The notes: generated by a model from the letters alone, not told the origin. Counted from the first letter of the stretch, positions 1 through 11,243 are shown. The stretch is DNA of 64,000 bases from Ophiobolus disseminans (GCA_010093685.1 MU006216.1:1253065-1317064); one strand, 5' to 3'. Made by a program: numbers and translations.

Positions 1-14
1 ACGCGCTAGCTAGC

Positions 15-36
15 TTATATAAGCCAATGTCACGTG
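15..36 (+). promoter_or_regulatory. Possible TATA / CCAAT / CACGTG cluster upstream of the cofactor E gene
   Basis: A TATATAAG stretch (16-23) is followed at once by CCAAT (24-28) and a palindromic CACGTG E-box (31-36), about 180 bp before the cofactor E start codon. The three motifs are seen directly. A promoter role is inferred from position only, and the elements could belong to a gene left of the window. Confidence 0.3.
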
Positions 37-217
37 TCGCAGGCTGCCTCCTTCACACCATGACAACTCTTCCAATAACAAGCATCATATCCCGTTACTT
101 ACAGAAACTGTTGAGTGGTCTATGATTTGTCACGTTACGGCTGTGCTACTAGCTTTATCAAGGATTTTACGGAGGTGAACCTCACTCGGCCACTAGAAAG
201 AGTCGGAAACCATACGC

Positions 218-2339
218 ATGAGTTCAGAATTCTACATTGGCAAGCGCCTTTCATACGATGGTCGACTCTGCACTGTTCGATATCATGGCGCGGTGCAGGG
301 AACAAAAGGCGAATGGCTAGGTGTAGAATGGGACGACCCAACCCGCGGAAAACATGCCGGAGGACACCAAGGCATCAAATACTTCAAATGTAAGTAATTG
401 CAGCACTTTGAAGAGGTTGAGAAACACCGTGGACAAATACGTCGTTTTGGAAATCGCACTCCATTGTCAGACACCTGATGCACAAGACCAGACATTCCTT
501 CCTGTCCCAATGTTCACATAACACTATCCAAAGTTCAGCGGCCGAACTTATACAGGCCTTACCTAGAGCACACGCGCGTCATCTTCTCTTTCTCTGACCG
601 CAACTCCTCCTCATCACATAATCCTCGGCTAACACCACCACCAGGCCTCCACCCCTCCCCAACACCCGCATCATTCATCCGCCCAACCCGCCGCCCCGAC
701 ACCCCCCAATCCTTCACCCAAGCCTTAAAATCAAAATACGCATCCGACCCCCTCCCGGCGGATTTTCGAGACCCAGACGTCCACATCGTATTCACCACCC
801 AGCCCGGCGACCATCTCAAGAAGAATCCTCCCCACCGCGCGCCAATCAAGTTCAGCGGCAAAGTCGCGGAGGAAGTCGGCTTTGACAAGATTCGCAAACA
901 GCTCGCGCAGCTGTCGGAGCTAAGAATTATCATTCTCGATGGGCTGCGTATGTGGCGGCCGGATGTTAGGGGTGGTGCGTGGATGCAGGGCAAGGGCGGG
1001 AATGATGTGAAAGAGGCGTGTCCGAAGGCGATGGAGTTGGATTTGAGTCGGAATTTGTTTGAAGAGTGGAGGGAGGTTGCGAGCATATGTGAGCAGTTGG
1101 AGAGGATGAGGAACTTGAGGGTTGAGTATGTTCTAAAACCTTCGCTAGGCTTGTGTGAGTGCTAATGTGTGGTGTAGTGGGAATCGATTCAGGGACACGA
1201 CGTTGAGCGAGGAAGAGAGGGAGAGATGTCTCAAGGCATTTGCGAATGTGCACACGTTGAGGCTAGAGGAGAATCTGCTGCCGTGGGAAGAGCTTGCGAG
1301 GATAACGCATCTTTTCCCGACGCTGTCGACACTCGGAGCGTCGAGTAATCTCTACACTGGACTAACGCCGCATGCGCTGAACCCGACCATAACGGACTTG
1401 ACATTGGAAGATAATCGCATACCCTCGCTCTCCGCGATTGAATGCCTCGCCAAACTTCCAAACCTCCAACGACTGATCCTAAAGTCGAACAAGATCTCCG
1501 AAATCAAGGCTTTGGACTTGCCACTCCCCATCTTCTCCCCAACGCTCACAGAAGTCGATTTCTCCTTCAACGAAATCTCAACCTGGGCCTTTATCGAAAC
1601 ACTCGCACACGTCTTCCCCGGCCTGACCAGTCTCCGCGTCTCGCACAACCCGCTCTATGAATCCCTCCAGTCGCCAGATGGCCGCACCCTGACTGCAGAC
1701 GATGGCTACATGCTCACCCTCGCGCGGCTCGGCAACCTCAAGACGCTGAACCACAGCCCCATCAACCCCAAGGAGCGCTTGAACGCAGAGTCGTACTACC
1801 TCTCGATGATCGCGAAGGAGGTCCAGTTTGCACCCGAGAATTTCCGGGAACAGATCCTCAAGAGCCACCCTAGGTACGCGTGGCTATGCGAAGAGTACGG
1901 CGAGCCGGATGTCCAGCGCAAAGCAAATGCTGTGAACCCGAATTCGCTTGCTGCGCGACTCCTCCGTATCAAGTTCTACCTCGCAGCAGACAAATCGAGA
2001 ACTTACGAAGCGGAGATACCGATGAGTTGCACAGCGTACACAGTGCTCGGCATGGTTGGAAAGAACTTCAGCATCAAGCCGCTGAAGTGCAGGCTGTTGT
2101 GGGAAACAGGCGACTGGATGCCAGTGAGGAGCAATGTGACGGACTTTGACGCCGAGGACTGGGCCTCGGATGATAGTGAAGATGAAGCGAGAGTGGATAG
2201 GGTGATGCGAGAGGTAGAGATTGTGCCTGGAACGAGATCGATTGGGACGTGGATTGATGGCTCGGAGGCTGTTGTGAGAGTAGAGATAAACCGTGAAAAT
2301 GGCGTCTGGGGACATGTGGCAGCGAAGCGCAATGCCTAG
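218..2339 (+). CDS. TBCE: Tubulin-specific chaperone E (tubulin folding cofactor E), CAP-Gly + LRR + ubiquitin-like
   Basis: Joined exons 218..389, 645..1125 and 1178..2339 give a 604-aa protein. Intron 1 (390-644) has a GTAAGT donor and CTAAC...CAG end; intron 2 (1126-1177) has GTATGT and CTAAT...TAG. Residues about 5-57 form a CAP-Gly domain (GKRLSYDG, GEWLGVEWDD, GKHAGGHQG), which binds alpha-tubulin. Leucine-rich repeats follow in the middle third (LRLEENLL, LTLEDNRIPSL, LILKSNKISEI, VDFSFNEIS). The C-terminal part (LLRIKFYLAA...KPLKCRLLWETGDW) looks like the family's ubiquitin-like domain. Cofactor E works with cofactors C and D to form the alpha/beta-tubulin dimer in the cytosol. Intron 1 is long for this window and holds one copy of a 59-bp dispersed repeat. 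The gene converges on the JmjC gene with only 10 bp between the stop codons. Confidence 0.93.
530..588 (+). repeat. Dispersed 59-bp repeat, copy A (in cofactor E intron 1)
   Basis: This block matches 25229-25287 at 53 of 59 positions, in the same orientation and without gaps. All six differences are transitions. The core around AGGCCTTACCTAGAGCACAC is identical in both. It lies wholly inside the first intron of the cofactor E gene. The relationship is read directly; its nature (fragment of an old transposon or a conserved element) is unknown. Confidence 0.85.
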
Positions 2340-2349
2340 TAGCACTTGA

Positions 2350-3398
2350 TCAGCGGAACCACCAATTGACCTAGAGGCTTCGTTAGCACTCGCCTCTCTT
2401 ATGCGATTTCGATAACTTGCCGAAACGTTCGGGCCCTCTCCAACACCATGCACAGCATGCCACCACCCCAGCGGAATATACAACCCATCACCGCTCTTCA
2501 ACAAGACCTCGACTCCCTTGTATCCGCTATACGGGTTATACTTGCTCGGCCCGTCATTCCACACTGCATTCTCCATGGCCTCCAACTCCCTGCCCTGCAT
2601 CATCTCCTCGCCCCTGATATTCACCGTTCCACTCGGTTTCCCGAGACTCTCTCGAACCTTCTCATATATCGCAAGCCCCACCCCCGGCTCGAACAACCTG
2701 ACAATCTTCTTCCCCGCCACCTGCAGGAACAGATTCGGATTCGGGTCGCGATGCAACGGCGTTCTTGTCGGCGCTCTCCCCATCCACACACTCGACCCAT
2801 ACATATCCCCCTTGCCCAGGTCCTTCAGTATACTCGGCGTCGGCAGATCCTCCTGCATGGCAGCGGGCAGGTCGGCGATACTATGCTGCGCAAGGTACAA
2901 GCGCGACCCATGGGCATCTCGCTTCGCCATATGCGCCATCAGCAGCGAGAGCGGCGCGTCGAAGCGCTCATACGTTGAGGACCGCTTGAATCTAAAAATC
3001 CCGTTGCCCTCGGTGGTAGTGCGTGAGAAGGGCTCGTCGAAGTGCTCGAAAGTTGGGGGCCGCCAAGATCTTGAGAACTTGTCGTCGTCGATACTTGTGC
3101 GTTCGAGCGGTACGGTCGTGTCGCCGAATTGGTCCAGGTACTCGGTGTTCAACTTCGGATGTTCGTCCGTGTAGACGCCGGGAAGTGCGCGATTGAACCA
3201 TTTCGTGATGGCCGGGTAGCTTCTGAAACCCTTTTTGAAGCGTGCGGCTGTCAATGGGTCGAAGTACGGCAACTCTGTGTCGGTTGAGCCATCGTATTTG
3301 ATGTATTTTACTTGGGAGAAGCGCTTCGTGCCGGAATGGGGATGGTTTGCCGAGAGCGCGTATTTGCCGGCGTGGTCTAGGTAACGTCGGATGAGCAT
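2350..3398 (-). CDS. JmjC-type (cupin) 2-oxoglutarate/Fe(II) oxygenase-like protein
   Basis: Main exon 2427..3398 with a short last exon 2350..2370 gives about 330 aa. An iron-binding facial triad is visible: H216-R-D218 in PLHRDPNPN and H314 in PLGWWHAVHG. The lysine-bearing strand GKKIVRLFEP follows the first two ligands as in JmjC folds. This places it with the small JmjC hydroxylases of the JMJD5/JMJD7 kind, often labelled clavaminate synthase-like in fungi; the substrate is unknown. The 3' end is the weak part. The chosen intron (2371-2426, GTTTCG...TAG) restores the family ending NWWFR before a TGA, but its donor is poor. Reading straight through would run antisense across the cofactor E gene to 1884, which is implausible. 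Confidence 0.8.
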
Positions 3399-3587
3399 GA
3401 GGGTTGGTGTGAGGGAGAGATGGATGGCAAAGTAAAAAAGTTTGGTTGGAGCTGGGGCGGAAACGCGTGCTCACGTTACTGACTTTTACCCCACAGCGGG
3501 AGCTCGAGCCCCGCCACAACCTTCCTTGCCAAAGCTAAACATTCGTCTCTTCGAGCTCTCAATTTCATTGCAATACTAAAATACACA

Positions 3588-4141
3588 ATGGCGTCAAAAC
3601 AACAACAACAACAACAAGGCGGGCAAAGTATGCCACATTTATACCCTGCACTCCCAATAGCTAACACCCCCCAGTCGACCTCGCCCAACTCCCCATCCCC
3701 CAACTCCGCGACCTTAAATCCCAACTCGACGCCGAACTCACTCACCTCTCCACATCTTTCCAATCCCTGCGCACCGCACAATCCAAATTCCGCGACTGCA
3801 TAACCTCCCTAACCAGCGCCTTCCCCGCGCCTCCCAAATCGCCCTCCCCACCGCTACTCGTCCCCTTGACATCGTCGCTATACGTACCCGGCAAGCTCAC
3901 CGACCGCGAACACGTGCTGGTGGATGTGGGCACGGGATACTTCGTGGAGAAGAAAATTGATGACGCGAAGGATTTCTATGAGCGCAAGGTCAAGGACCTG
4001 GGCGAGAGCTTAAAGGACTTGGAGGGCGTGGTCGAGGGCAAGGCGAGGAATGTGAGGATGGTGGAGGAGGTAATGAGGGTCAAAGTCATGAGTGCGCAGA
4101 GTGCCGAGGCGCAGGCGCAGGGGGAGGGGAAGAGTGACTGA
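3588..4141 (+). CDS. GIM5: Prefoldin subunit 5 (alpha-class prefoldin)
   Basis: Exons 3588..3627 and 3675..4141 give 168 aa. The 47-nt intron has GTATGC and CTAAC...CAG signals. The N-terminus is a poly-glutamine stretch coded by CAA repeats. The family core follows: an N-terminal helix (LAQLPIPQLRDLKSQLDAEL), the hairpin region (LLVPLTSSLYVPGKL, VLVDVGTGYFVEK) and a C-terminal helix. This coiled-coil/beta-hairpin/coiled-coil plan is that of alpha-class prefoldins. Subunit 5 is part of the hexameric cytosolic prefoldin complex, which passes nascent actin and tubulin to the CCT chaperonin. It lies close to the tubulin cofactor E gene, though I see no evidence that this neighbourhood is functional. 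Confidence 0.92.
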
Positions 4142-4497
4142 AGAAGTGCGAGAGAAACCGTTACACCACGCGTCACGAGGGATTGAGGATGCTGCCGCAC
4201 AGCAAGGCTTGGAGGCGACACAGAGGCGGGCATATGCTCATAGAGCACCGCGAGAGAATGGAGAGGCGACAGAAGTGGAGACAGCATGATCTTGTTGCAT
4301 AGTAAGATTATGCTCGAACCGATAGGCGGTCAATGGTCGTTCATAAGATCAGTCAATCATGAACTCCGCAAACCGTGTCCTGTCTAGCTTCAATAGATTA
4401 TGACTCCTGCTAATCGCTGAGCGGCCGTCGAGGGTGTTCAGTCTTCCTCATCGCGCCAAAGACGATTTGCTAGAGCAAACTGCTATTTACTTCAGAC
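4142..4497. other. Intergenic between two converging genes
   Basis: This holds the 3' flanks of the prefoldin gene and of the minus-strand 681-aa gene. I see no further gene, repeat or structured element. Confidence 0.6.
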
Positions 4498-6696
4498 TCA
4501 GATCTGTACACCACCACAGTCGGTGACCGAGCTGACGATCTCCGACAGCTTCATGAGCTTGTCCGTCAAGATGCGGATACCGTCACGAGGCGATTCATCA
4601 TCACTATCGTCGACCTTGAGCCTCCTCGTACCGCAGTCGTCGCTGTCCTCGTCGATGTTGCTTGATGACTGGCCATCATCAGGAAGGAAGGACGAGATCG
4701 TGTCCAACCACATCGCCTGGCGTCCAATGGGTAGGTCCTCCAGCTCAGCCAGGTGCGACGCCCACTCGAGGTGACGGACTGCAAGACCCCAGACTGGAAG
4801 CTGTTGTGAGGGGTACCACATGGCCGTGAGCTCGACCTTGTAGCACGTCTTCTCGATGCCGAACGAGTAGATGCTGTCGAGACGACCGGTTTGCAGGTAC
4901 TTTTTGATGTTCAGTGTCGTATCCCACTCAGCGAAGCTCTCAGTAGAAGAGATGTCGTAGTTACGCTTCATTCTGACTCGCTCTGCGAAGCCAACAAGAA
5001 CGGGAGATACCGTCTTTCTGGGCACTGGGATCAGAGATTCGAGCGCGAAGTGCCATGCTCTACTCTCTCCCAGCTCTAGTAAACTAATGTCCATGTTCTT
5101 CTTAGGACCGGTCGCACCCGGTGGCAGTTTGTAGAAGGTAGGCGTGCCTTTCTCGTACATGCCTTGTTCATCATCCGTCCAATCAATTTGTATGACAAAC
5201 AGACTCATTGGAGCTGCCTGAGCGTCCTCTACTGGCTTTTGGAATGGTGCTGGGCGACCTGGGTGGCGATATGAAGTTTGTGTTGCAACAACTGAACTGT
5301 TTGGATCTTTGAACACCCACGTACCGCGGAATATGGGGCGAGTCTCTTTGAGGGTTTCTGGTGTATACCCAAAGTACCCACCAGATTTGGTTGGCTCTAA
5401 GAAACCCTTGACAGCCATGAGACGATGCAAGATGCGACAGCCGATCTCGTTGTTGGCAAGCCTAAACACACTTCATTAACGTGGTTCACAATGCTCCAAC
5501 CACTGACAGTAGCTTACCACTTCTTCACGTCCAGCTGTACTGATTCATGGATCTGCTTCGAAAAGCTATCTTTAGAGACGGTCCGCCCGATTATGCCTTT
5601 GCTCACAGTCTTGGAGCTGAGCGCAAGACATCCTAGGCGTACCACAAAGTCATATGCTCCCTTCCTACGTCGCACGTCGTCGAGCGCAGCCTTAATAGAT
5701 CTCTGAAGGCTCAAGTGCTGCTTGAAGTGGAGTCCTTCCTGTCGGAAACTTCCTGGCTTGTCCATCATTGCGTGCGAGAGAAGTTGTGGGACAACGTAGT
5801 CTGCTTGATTGGGCCACCATGGCTCGCATTGTTGCAGCTCAACCTCCATTCCCTCACGTTCGTCTAGGATGGTGTTGTGTGCATCTTGTACGCCGGCCGC
5901 ATCTGCACGCACAGTCTGGATCATTGTCGTCAAGTGCTCCCTAGCTAACTCGACATCAACAACATCATGGCCCAGGATCTCCAAGTACCAGTGCCCGTCG
6001 TGGTTTGACTGTTGAAGAGTGATGTAGACCTTGTCTTGCATCCGAAGCTCGTCTAAGCGTTCAAGCTTGTTGCCAAATACTTCGCGGGGGCTGACAAACT
6101 CTTGGCTAGTGTTCTTGATATCTTCGGGCCAGTCCACCACAGCCTAGCGCACGAATCAGTGATGCATCCTAAAGGACTAGGGTGATAGAGTGGGCTGGAT
6201 AGACTCGCGGCATTGAGGTTCAAGAGGGACATAAACATACCGCATGCCTTGGAGCGTCCGCGTCACCTTCGGAGGGAACAGGACCTCGAAAACGCTGCTT
6301 ATACACATTGTCCAACTCTTCCACTTGCGCGTAGTACCACTTGTTGGGATCGTACGCTGGCAGCTTGGCCCAGGCTGACGCTCCGATGGACTTAGTGTGT
6401 GCATTGGAGATCCAGTGGTTGAGGTAAACAGTGGCTTTCTCCACACCGTGGCCTGAGCCGTAAATGTCGAAGGAGGTGACTTTGCCTTGGTCCCAATGCG
6501 GAACAAGGTCGCACCCAGTCTTTTGCTCGACATCGTGAATCAGCATATCGCGCTCACGCGAGAGGGTTTGACGACGATATTCGTGAGGAACTGGGATGAT
6601 CTTGTTCGGTTTCTTCCCAGTGAAAGCGCTTCTGTCGATGCCGCCTGGAGGAGCAGCGCTCCAGATGCTCGGCAGTGTTGACCGTTCTTGGTTCAT
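4498..6696 (-). CDS. Conserved fungal protein of unknown function (681 aa), possibly with a KH-like N-terminal segment
   Basis: Exons 6241..6696, 5518..6143 and 4498..5461 (read on the minus strand) join in frame to 681 aa. The introns have GTATGT...TAG and GTAAGC...TAG ends. Residues about 40-110 (IIPVPHEYRRQTL, ERDMLIHDVEQKTGCDLVPH, SFDIYGSGHGVEKATVYLNHWI) have the spacing of an RNA-binding KH-type unit with a G-x-G-x-G loop (YGSGHG), but the match is loose. The rest is a mixed alpha/beta protein with aromatic-rich segments and an acidic stretch near the C-terminus (DEDSDDCG...DDSDDESPRD). There is no signal peptide or membrane segment. I do not recognise a named family; RNA binding is inference only. 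Its 5' end faces a 910-bp intergenic region shared with the uL23m gene. Confidence 0.82.
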
Positions 6697-7606
6697 TATG
6701 AAGGCGAGATGTAGGTGACTCGACCAGTGCTGGAGCTGGAAAAGGTAGGTGGTAGAGTCTCCGAGTCGGATTTGCTAGTGGCGTGGTGTGGGAGGGAAGT
6801 CACGGTGAGCTCGACTTGGAAGGAGCGCACCAAATAGTGACGTTTGCTGCACGCGCCCGAGCATGGTACACAGTAAACGACACGCCGTGCAGCAATGCAG
6901 TGCGTTTGTCTCTCACCTGGCAACTTACCCTGGGCTCTGAGGCAAGTTTGCCTGTATATCCTCATAGTACTATAAAGGCCTTATGAAATCTTGATAATGA
7001 TATGATGGTAGACAGGCCGTTGTGTGACAGAACATGACTATCTTGATAAGGATATTCGGATAGACAGGTTGTTGTGTGACAGAGCATAACTTATCGACAA
7101 CTTATTGCAACAAACACCTATTGAAACCCGGATAGTAGCTGCCAAGATTGGTGCATCACCAGATACGGGCTTCTGCGTACTTTGGGATGGTTGGATGACT
7201 TTAACCCCATCTCCCGTGGTGAGGTGAAGCTGAAGGCGCGCAACAGGTGTCCACGGGTTGTAAGAATTCGCGTCCCACTACCCATATTTCAATAGGAAGC
7301 CTGTACATACTCACGAAACTTTCAAGACTATATGTGGATCAACAAAAGAAATCTGAGGATAGACAGCTCCAAGTATGGCGGGAACACAAATCATCGCAAC
7401 AGCTGGAGCTGGTGAGTGGTGAGCTGGTCGACACGTGACGCGGAGGTTTGGGGTCACCTCCGAGAATTTCCCAAGATCATCGACTTCAAGCACCGCGGCA
7501 CCTCACGAGCTACACAACAGGCCCGCAACCGTTCCGACAACGTAATCAGCACCGGAATACAACCCCGCGCGTGAGAAGATACTCCCCACTTGAATATCCG
7601 CCCACA
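6697..7606. other. Divergent intergenic region between the 681-aa gene and the uL23m gene
   Basis: This 910-bp spacer separates two divergent genes and probably contains both promoters. The only structure I can point to is the 52-bp tandem duplication at 6991-7094. The short open frames here look random. Confidence 0.55.
6991..7094. repeat. Imperfect tandem duplication, 2 x 52 bp
   Basis: Two adjacent 52-bp units (6991-7042 and 7043-7094) begin TTGATAA and share GTTGTGTGACAGA near their 3' ends, with scattered substitutions. The pair lies in the divergent intergenic region and overlaps no gene. It could be a duplicated upstream element or a simple replication slippage product. Confidence 0.75.
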
Positions 7607-8323
7607 ATGGACGCCGTACCGATTTCGAAGAAGCTTATAGCGTTCGGCAGCAAGAAGATCTACCTGTACGATACACGTCGATGTCGCACAAACAAACACT
7701 GACGCAACGGGTCCAGCCCAAAGTTCACAATAGCCTTTCTACGAACGCCGCGTCTCTCGCCGTATCAAGCACGCTTCCTCGTCCCGCTCGACTTCTCCAA
7801 GTACGACCTCCGCGACTACCTCTACCACGCCTATAACGTCAAATGCTTCAACATCCGCTCTTACGTAAAGCAAATGCCCGTACGCGACACCCGCGAACAG
7901 CCGCGGCATTGGTTCCGCCCGGAGTCGAAGAAGTACATGACGGTCGAGATGGAGCAGCCCTTCGTCTGGCCCGAGATACCCGACCTCGAGCCCTGGGGCA
8001 AGGAGGAGCGTAAAAAGGAGACAGACGATGCTGTCTCAGAGGCTGGAGTGAGCGATGCAAATGGGCAAAGAGTTGCGGCAAGGAAATTGAGGGAGCAGGT
8101 CGAGCAGCTGTTTAAGAAGGAAGAGGCGCTGGCTGACAAGGTCATCGAGCGGAAGAAGGCTGGAGGCGTGGAGCTTAGTGAAGAGGAGCAGAAGAAAGAC
8201 CTAAAGCGGATAGATAGGGAGGCACAACTGCTGGCAATGTCGAGATTGCAGCTGTGGGAAGAGAAGAGGCCTGAAAAGGTGGTGCAGAGCGATGAGCGCA
8301 GTAAGTTTACGATCAAGGCATAA
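7607..8323 (+). CDS. MRP20: Mitochondrial large-subunit ribosomal protein uL23m
   Basis: Exons 7607..7665 and 7717..8323 give 221 aa. The intron has a GTACGA donor, a CTGAC branch and a CAG acceptor. The junction restores KIYLPKFTIAFLRTPRLSPYQARF (shown here as two runs: KIYLPKFTIAF and LRTPRLSPYQARF), followed by VPLDFSKYDLRDYLYHAYNV and a strand leading to YMTVEMEQPFVWPEIPDL. This is the L23 fold core with the fungal mitochondrial extension. The C-terminal half is charged, helical and lysine-rich. uL23m sits at the polypeptide exit tunnel of the mitoribosome. There is no long presequence; the first 20 residues are basic (ISKKLIAFGSKKIYL), as in other members. The yeast symbol is given for orientation. 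Confidence 0.9.
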
Positions 8324-8665
8324 ATTGTAGAGAGCATAGTGTACTATCCGCTGTATTATATGCACATCACTGTGTAAGCAGTTGTAAGGATTTGCCCACT
8401 GAGTAGCATTCACAAGGCCTGGCTCGTGAAGAGAAGACTTCGCATTTAGACGGCATGTTCAAGTAGCATCTGCATCCGCATTTGTGCATCATCTCTGGTT
8501 TGTCAACCATTGACGGGTCCAATAGCGGTCATGTATGGACAAGGCTGAACCACCTCGGAAGGTGGCGCAGGCGCATTGCGTCCTCGCCAACTTGTCCGCA
8601 CACATCTCCTGCGCCTCACTTACCTATTCCCTTGTCCCTCCTCCCCATCATCTCTGTCTATTCTA
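8324..8665. other. Intergenic between uL23m and the decayed ubiquitin-like gene
   Basis: This 342-bp spacer holds the 3' flank of uL23m and the likely promoter of the broken gene. It has a pyrimidine-rich run just before the 8666 ATG. I see nothing else in it. Confidence 0.5.
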
Positions 8666-10059
8666 ATGTCTTTTGGTTTTGCGGTCGGCGATTTCGTCGC
8701 AGTGGGCACGTTAATCTGCGAGATCATTGACTCTCTCCAGTCTGTGGGCGGAGCAAGATCGGAATATCAGGAGTTAATCAGGGAGCTGACCTCGCTCCGT
8801 GAGACGTTATGACACCTCGATCGACTCGACCATACAGCATCGTCTTCAACTGTCGTGGAGTCAATCAAATTCGCTGCTCTGAGCTGTCGCGTTCCCTTCG
8901 AGGATTTCTTGGCCAAGGCCAAGAAGTATGAGAAGTCACTGGGTCCATGGAGCCGAACAAACGTCGTACAAGCTGCTACAGATAAGCTCAAATGGACATT
9001 CGGACGTAAAGACGACATCAGACGGCTGCAGACGTATCTCGACATGCATGTTGGCACCATCAACATACTACTTGCCAAGCATGGTCTTGAGCGGATGACT
9101 TTGAACGACAGCAATGCAGAGACACGTACGTCGCAAATTCGGGCGCAGCTTGAAGATACACAGTCAGTCCTGGAGGGAATCAAGAAGGACTTACCGGCAC
9201 AGGCGCTAGTCATACGCAGTATGCACTCGATGCTTGGTGGTCTGTATAAGTTGGTATGCGGTGACATGAGAACCTCCTTACAGCATTTCTGCCACACAAT
9301 CAACAGAGTCTGGTCAGTTGTCCTGCTTACTTGATGGACGCTCCATCTGCTGACCGCCTTATTGCAGCGTCTCCACGCAACAGATCTATACAGTTGTGCT
9401 CGAAATCCGCGATAATATGATGGGCCCAGACACGCGGTGGACCTATGCTCAAGCAGCATTCAGAGTCGAAGACGCCCTCGGCTTCCAATTTCCAGTTCCG
9501 TCCGAGTACGGCTACGACATGTTGATCACCATCATCCAACATCGATTCCAAGAGGGCACCGGGTCTCGTGATGTCCGCGCTGGCAATTTCGAGCTGTGCA
9601 AGACGAAGAGGAGTTCAGAGCTGGTCACTGCTGGTACTCGCCTTACACCGGGAACCGCTATCACAATGGCAATTATCGTGTTTACTGCAAGAGCTAGCAA
9701 CGCAGAGTGCTCTATGCCCGGCTGCGGATGTCTGAAAGCCACGCCATGTCCTGGGGATGCTTTCATCTGGTACGTTACAAGAAAGTGATCGCCACGTAGT
9801 GTCTACGTCTGACGTGCTTAGCTGTTCTTGCGACGTCAAGTTCGATCAAGCCACAAAAAAACGCCGCCGTATCGACGAACTCCATGAAACGGAAAGGACG
9901 CAACGGAATAGCACAGACTCTCCTCGATCTCACTGTTCCACGTGCACATGCTGCAGTTCGAACAAGAGATCTAAGACCAACGATGCGGATCGCACAAGTC
10001 AAAGCGCACTAAGGAATGTGAGGTGGGCTGTAGATGATGACAAAATGTTACCTACGGTA
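8666..10059 (+). pseudogene. Decayed fungal ubiquitin-like-domain protein with in-frame TGA
   Basis: From ATG 8666 the frame reads MSFGFAVGDFVAVGTLICEII...EYQELIRELTSL, the usual start of a large fungal family with a helical N-terminus and a ubiquitin-like domain. A TGA at 8810-8812 interrupts it after RETL; beyond it the same frame continues in register (HLDRLDH...). Two introns still look intact: 9313-9367 (GTCAGT...CAG), joining to VCVSTQQIYTVVLEIRDNM, and 9770-9821 (GTACGT...CTGAC...TAG). The downstream part has the typical FQFPVPSEYGYDML, SMPGCGC and C-x-C...KKRRRID elements. The stop is explained by one C-to-T change in a CGA codon expected before HLD. The frame then runs into a HET-type fragment, so the 3' end appears rearranged. 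A readthrough or a sequence error cannot be excluded. Confidence 0.7.
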
Positions 10060-10552
10060 GCCTCTCGGACTGCGTCAGATACTACATCAGTGCTGATATC
10101 ACCTCTTGAAACAAAGGATTCCAAGAAATCTTCAGAGTGGGCCTCTCGAGAATGGACGTATCAAGAATGGTTGATTTCAAAGCGAAAATTGGTTTTTAAA
10201 GAGGGCCAAATGTACCACATCTGTGATGATTCCATTGAGAACAACATACACGCTAGACAACTAGTTGAGCCCTGGTAAGCTTTTCTGCCCACTGCTGTCT
10301 ATCCTCAACTACAACGCTAATGCCAGATCAGATCGTACCCCGGGTTCGATATGCTGGTCGGCGGACCCGGGCACACGAGCACCAGGGCAGGTCCATTTGC
10401 TGTCCACCCATCTCAATTCTATGACGCGGATGCTTTCTACGACAATCAGAACATATTACAAGATATAAAGGGCATGCAATTTGACCTAGCTCTACCGCGG
10501 CTTGCCCAGGTGGACAAGGCCTTGGCAGCTTACATCCCCGCAGGTCATTAGA
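10060..10552 (+). pseudogene. HET-domain-like fragment fused in frame to the decayed gene
   Basis: The frame entering at 9822 continues to 10278. It contains TSVLISPLETKDSKKSS and then REWTYQEWLISKRKLVF...QMYHICDD, which resembles the conserved R-x-WT-x-QE-x-LLSRR-LVF...Q-YFEC core of HET (heterokaryon incompatibility) proteins. The frame stops after LVEPW, where a GTAAGC donor overlaps the tryptophan codon. Any splice to the next open stretch (10351-10552, FDMLVGGPGHTSTRAGP...) that keeps that stretch in frame creates a stop at the junction. I therefore read it as a relic rather than a working exon. HET proteins act in non-self recognition and cell death; this piece lacks the rest of the domain. 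Confidence 0.45.
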
Positions 10553-11243
10553 CAGGGGTTAGATTTGGATGACGTATGGTGGAATGAATTGTATCTCATG
10601 GACGCTGGTGCAACAGATTTGCGTCATTGTTGGGTCTTAAGATGGGAGAATCTGTTAATATGCGTATTTCCCGCTGACTATCATGTCCTCTGCACAAGCA
10701 ACGCCCCTCGCTTCGAAGCGAGTCTAGAAAGACCCCAACCAAAGAGCTACAATACTCCAAGATCACGCAAACTCGTGGCGATTTTGCGCCCAGCAATCGT
10801 CTAGCACTGCGGCGAGTGCTCGAACCGTTTAAACGGTTGTAATCTTGGAGTCGTTTTGCGACAATACACGAGTAACGAAATCACCAATGAACAACCAACC
10901 AGGAAGCGAACATAAGACAAAATAGGTATATCGAGCCAATACGATAGCGATAGCTAGTCTGACTACGGTGAACACATTACTCATCAACGGGAATTACTCC
11001 GGCTCCCGTCCGACACCAAACCAGCAATTACTACAAGTGACAAAGGATATATACAAGAATTACAAAATGTCCCTGCGTCAACTGAAAAGTACCCCAGCGC
11101 TGCCATCCAAGGGCAACGACTTGCCCAGCAAGGAAACCAAAAATTGAACCGTCGCAAGCGACCTGAAGTATTATGAAAATGGGAGTACAACCAGCTCCAG
11201 ATCTGACGCTGGATCGTAAATAGTCTCAGCCGATCAATAGGTC
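10553..11243. other. Intergenic region, possible 3' remnants of the decayed locus
   Basis: A 100-codon open frame (10502-10804, containing LDLDDVWWNELYLMD) may be a last remnant of the decayed gene. The rest, up to the stop of the zinc-finger gene, shows nothing I can name. Confidence 0.4.

Noticed and set aside
1884..2349. Unspliced extension of the JmjC frame to 504 aa
   Set aside because: It runs antisense through cofactor E exons and loses JmjC character after GPNV; a short last exon giving NWWFR fits the family better.
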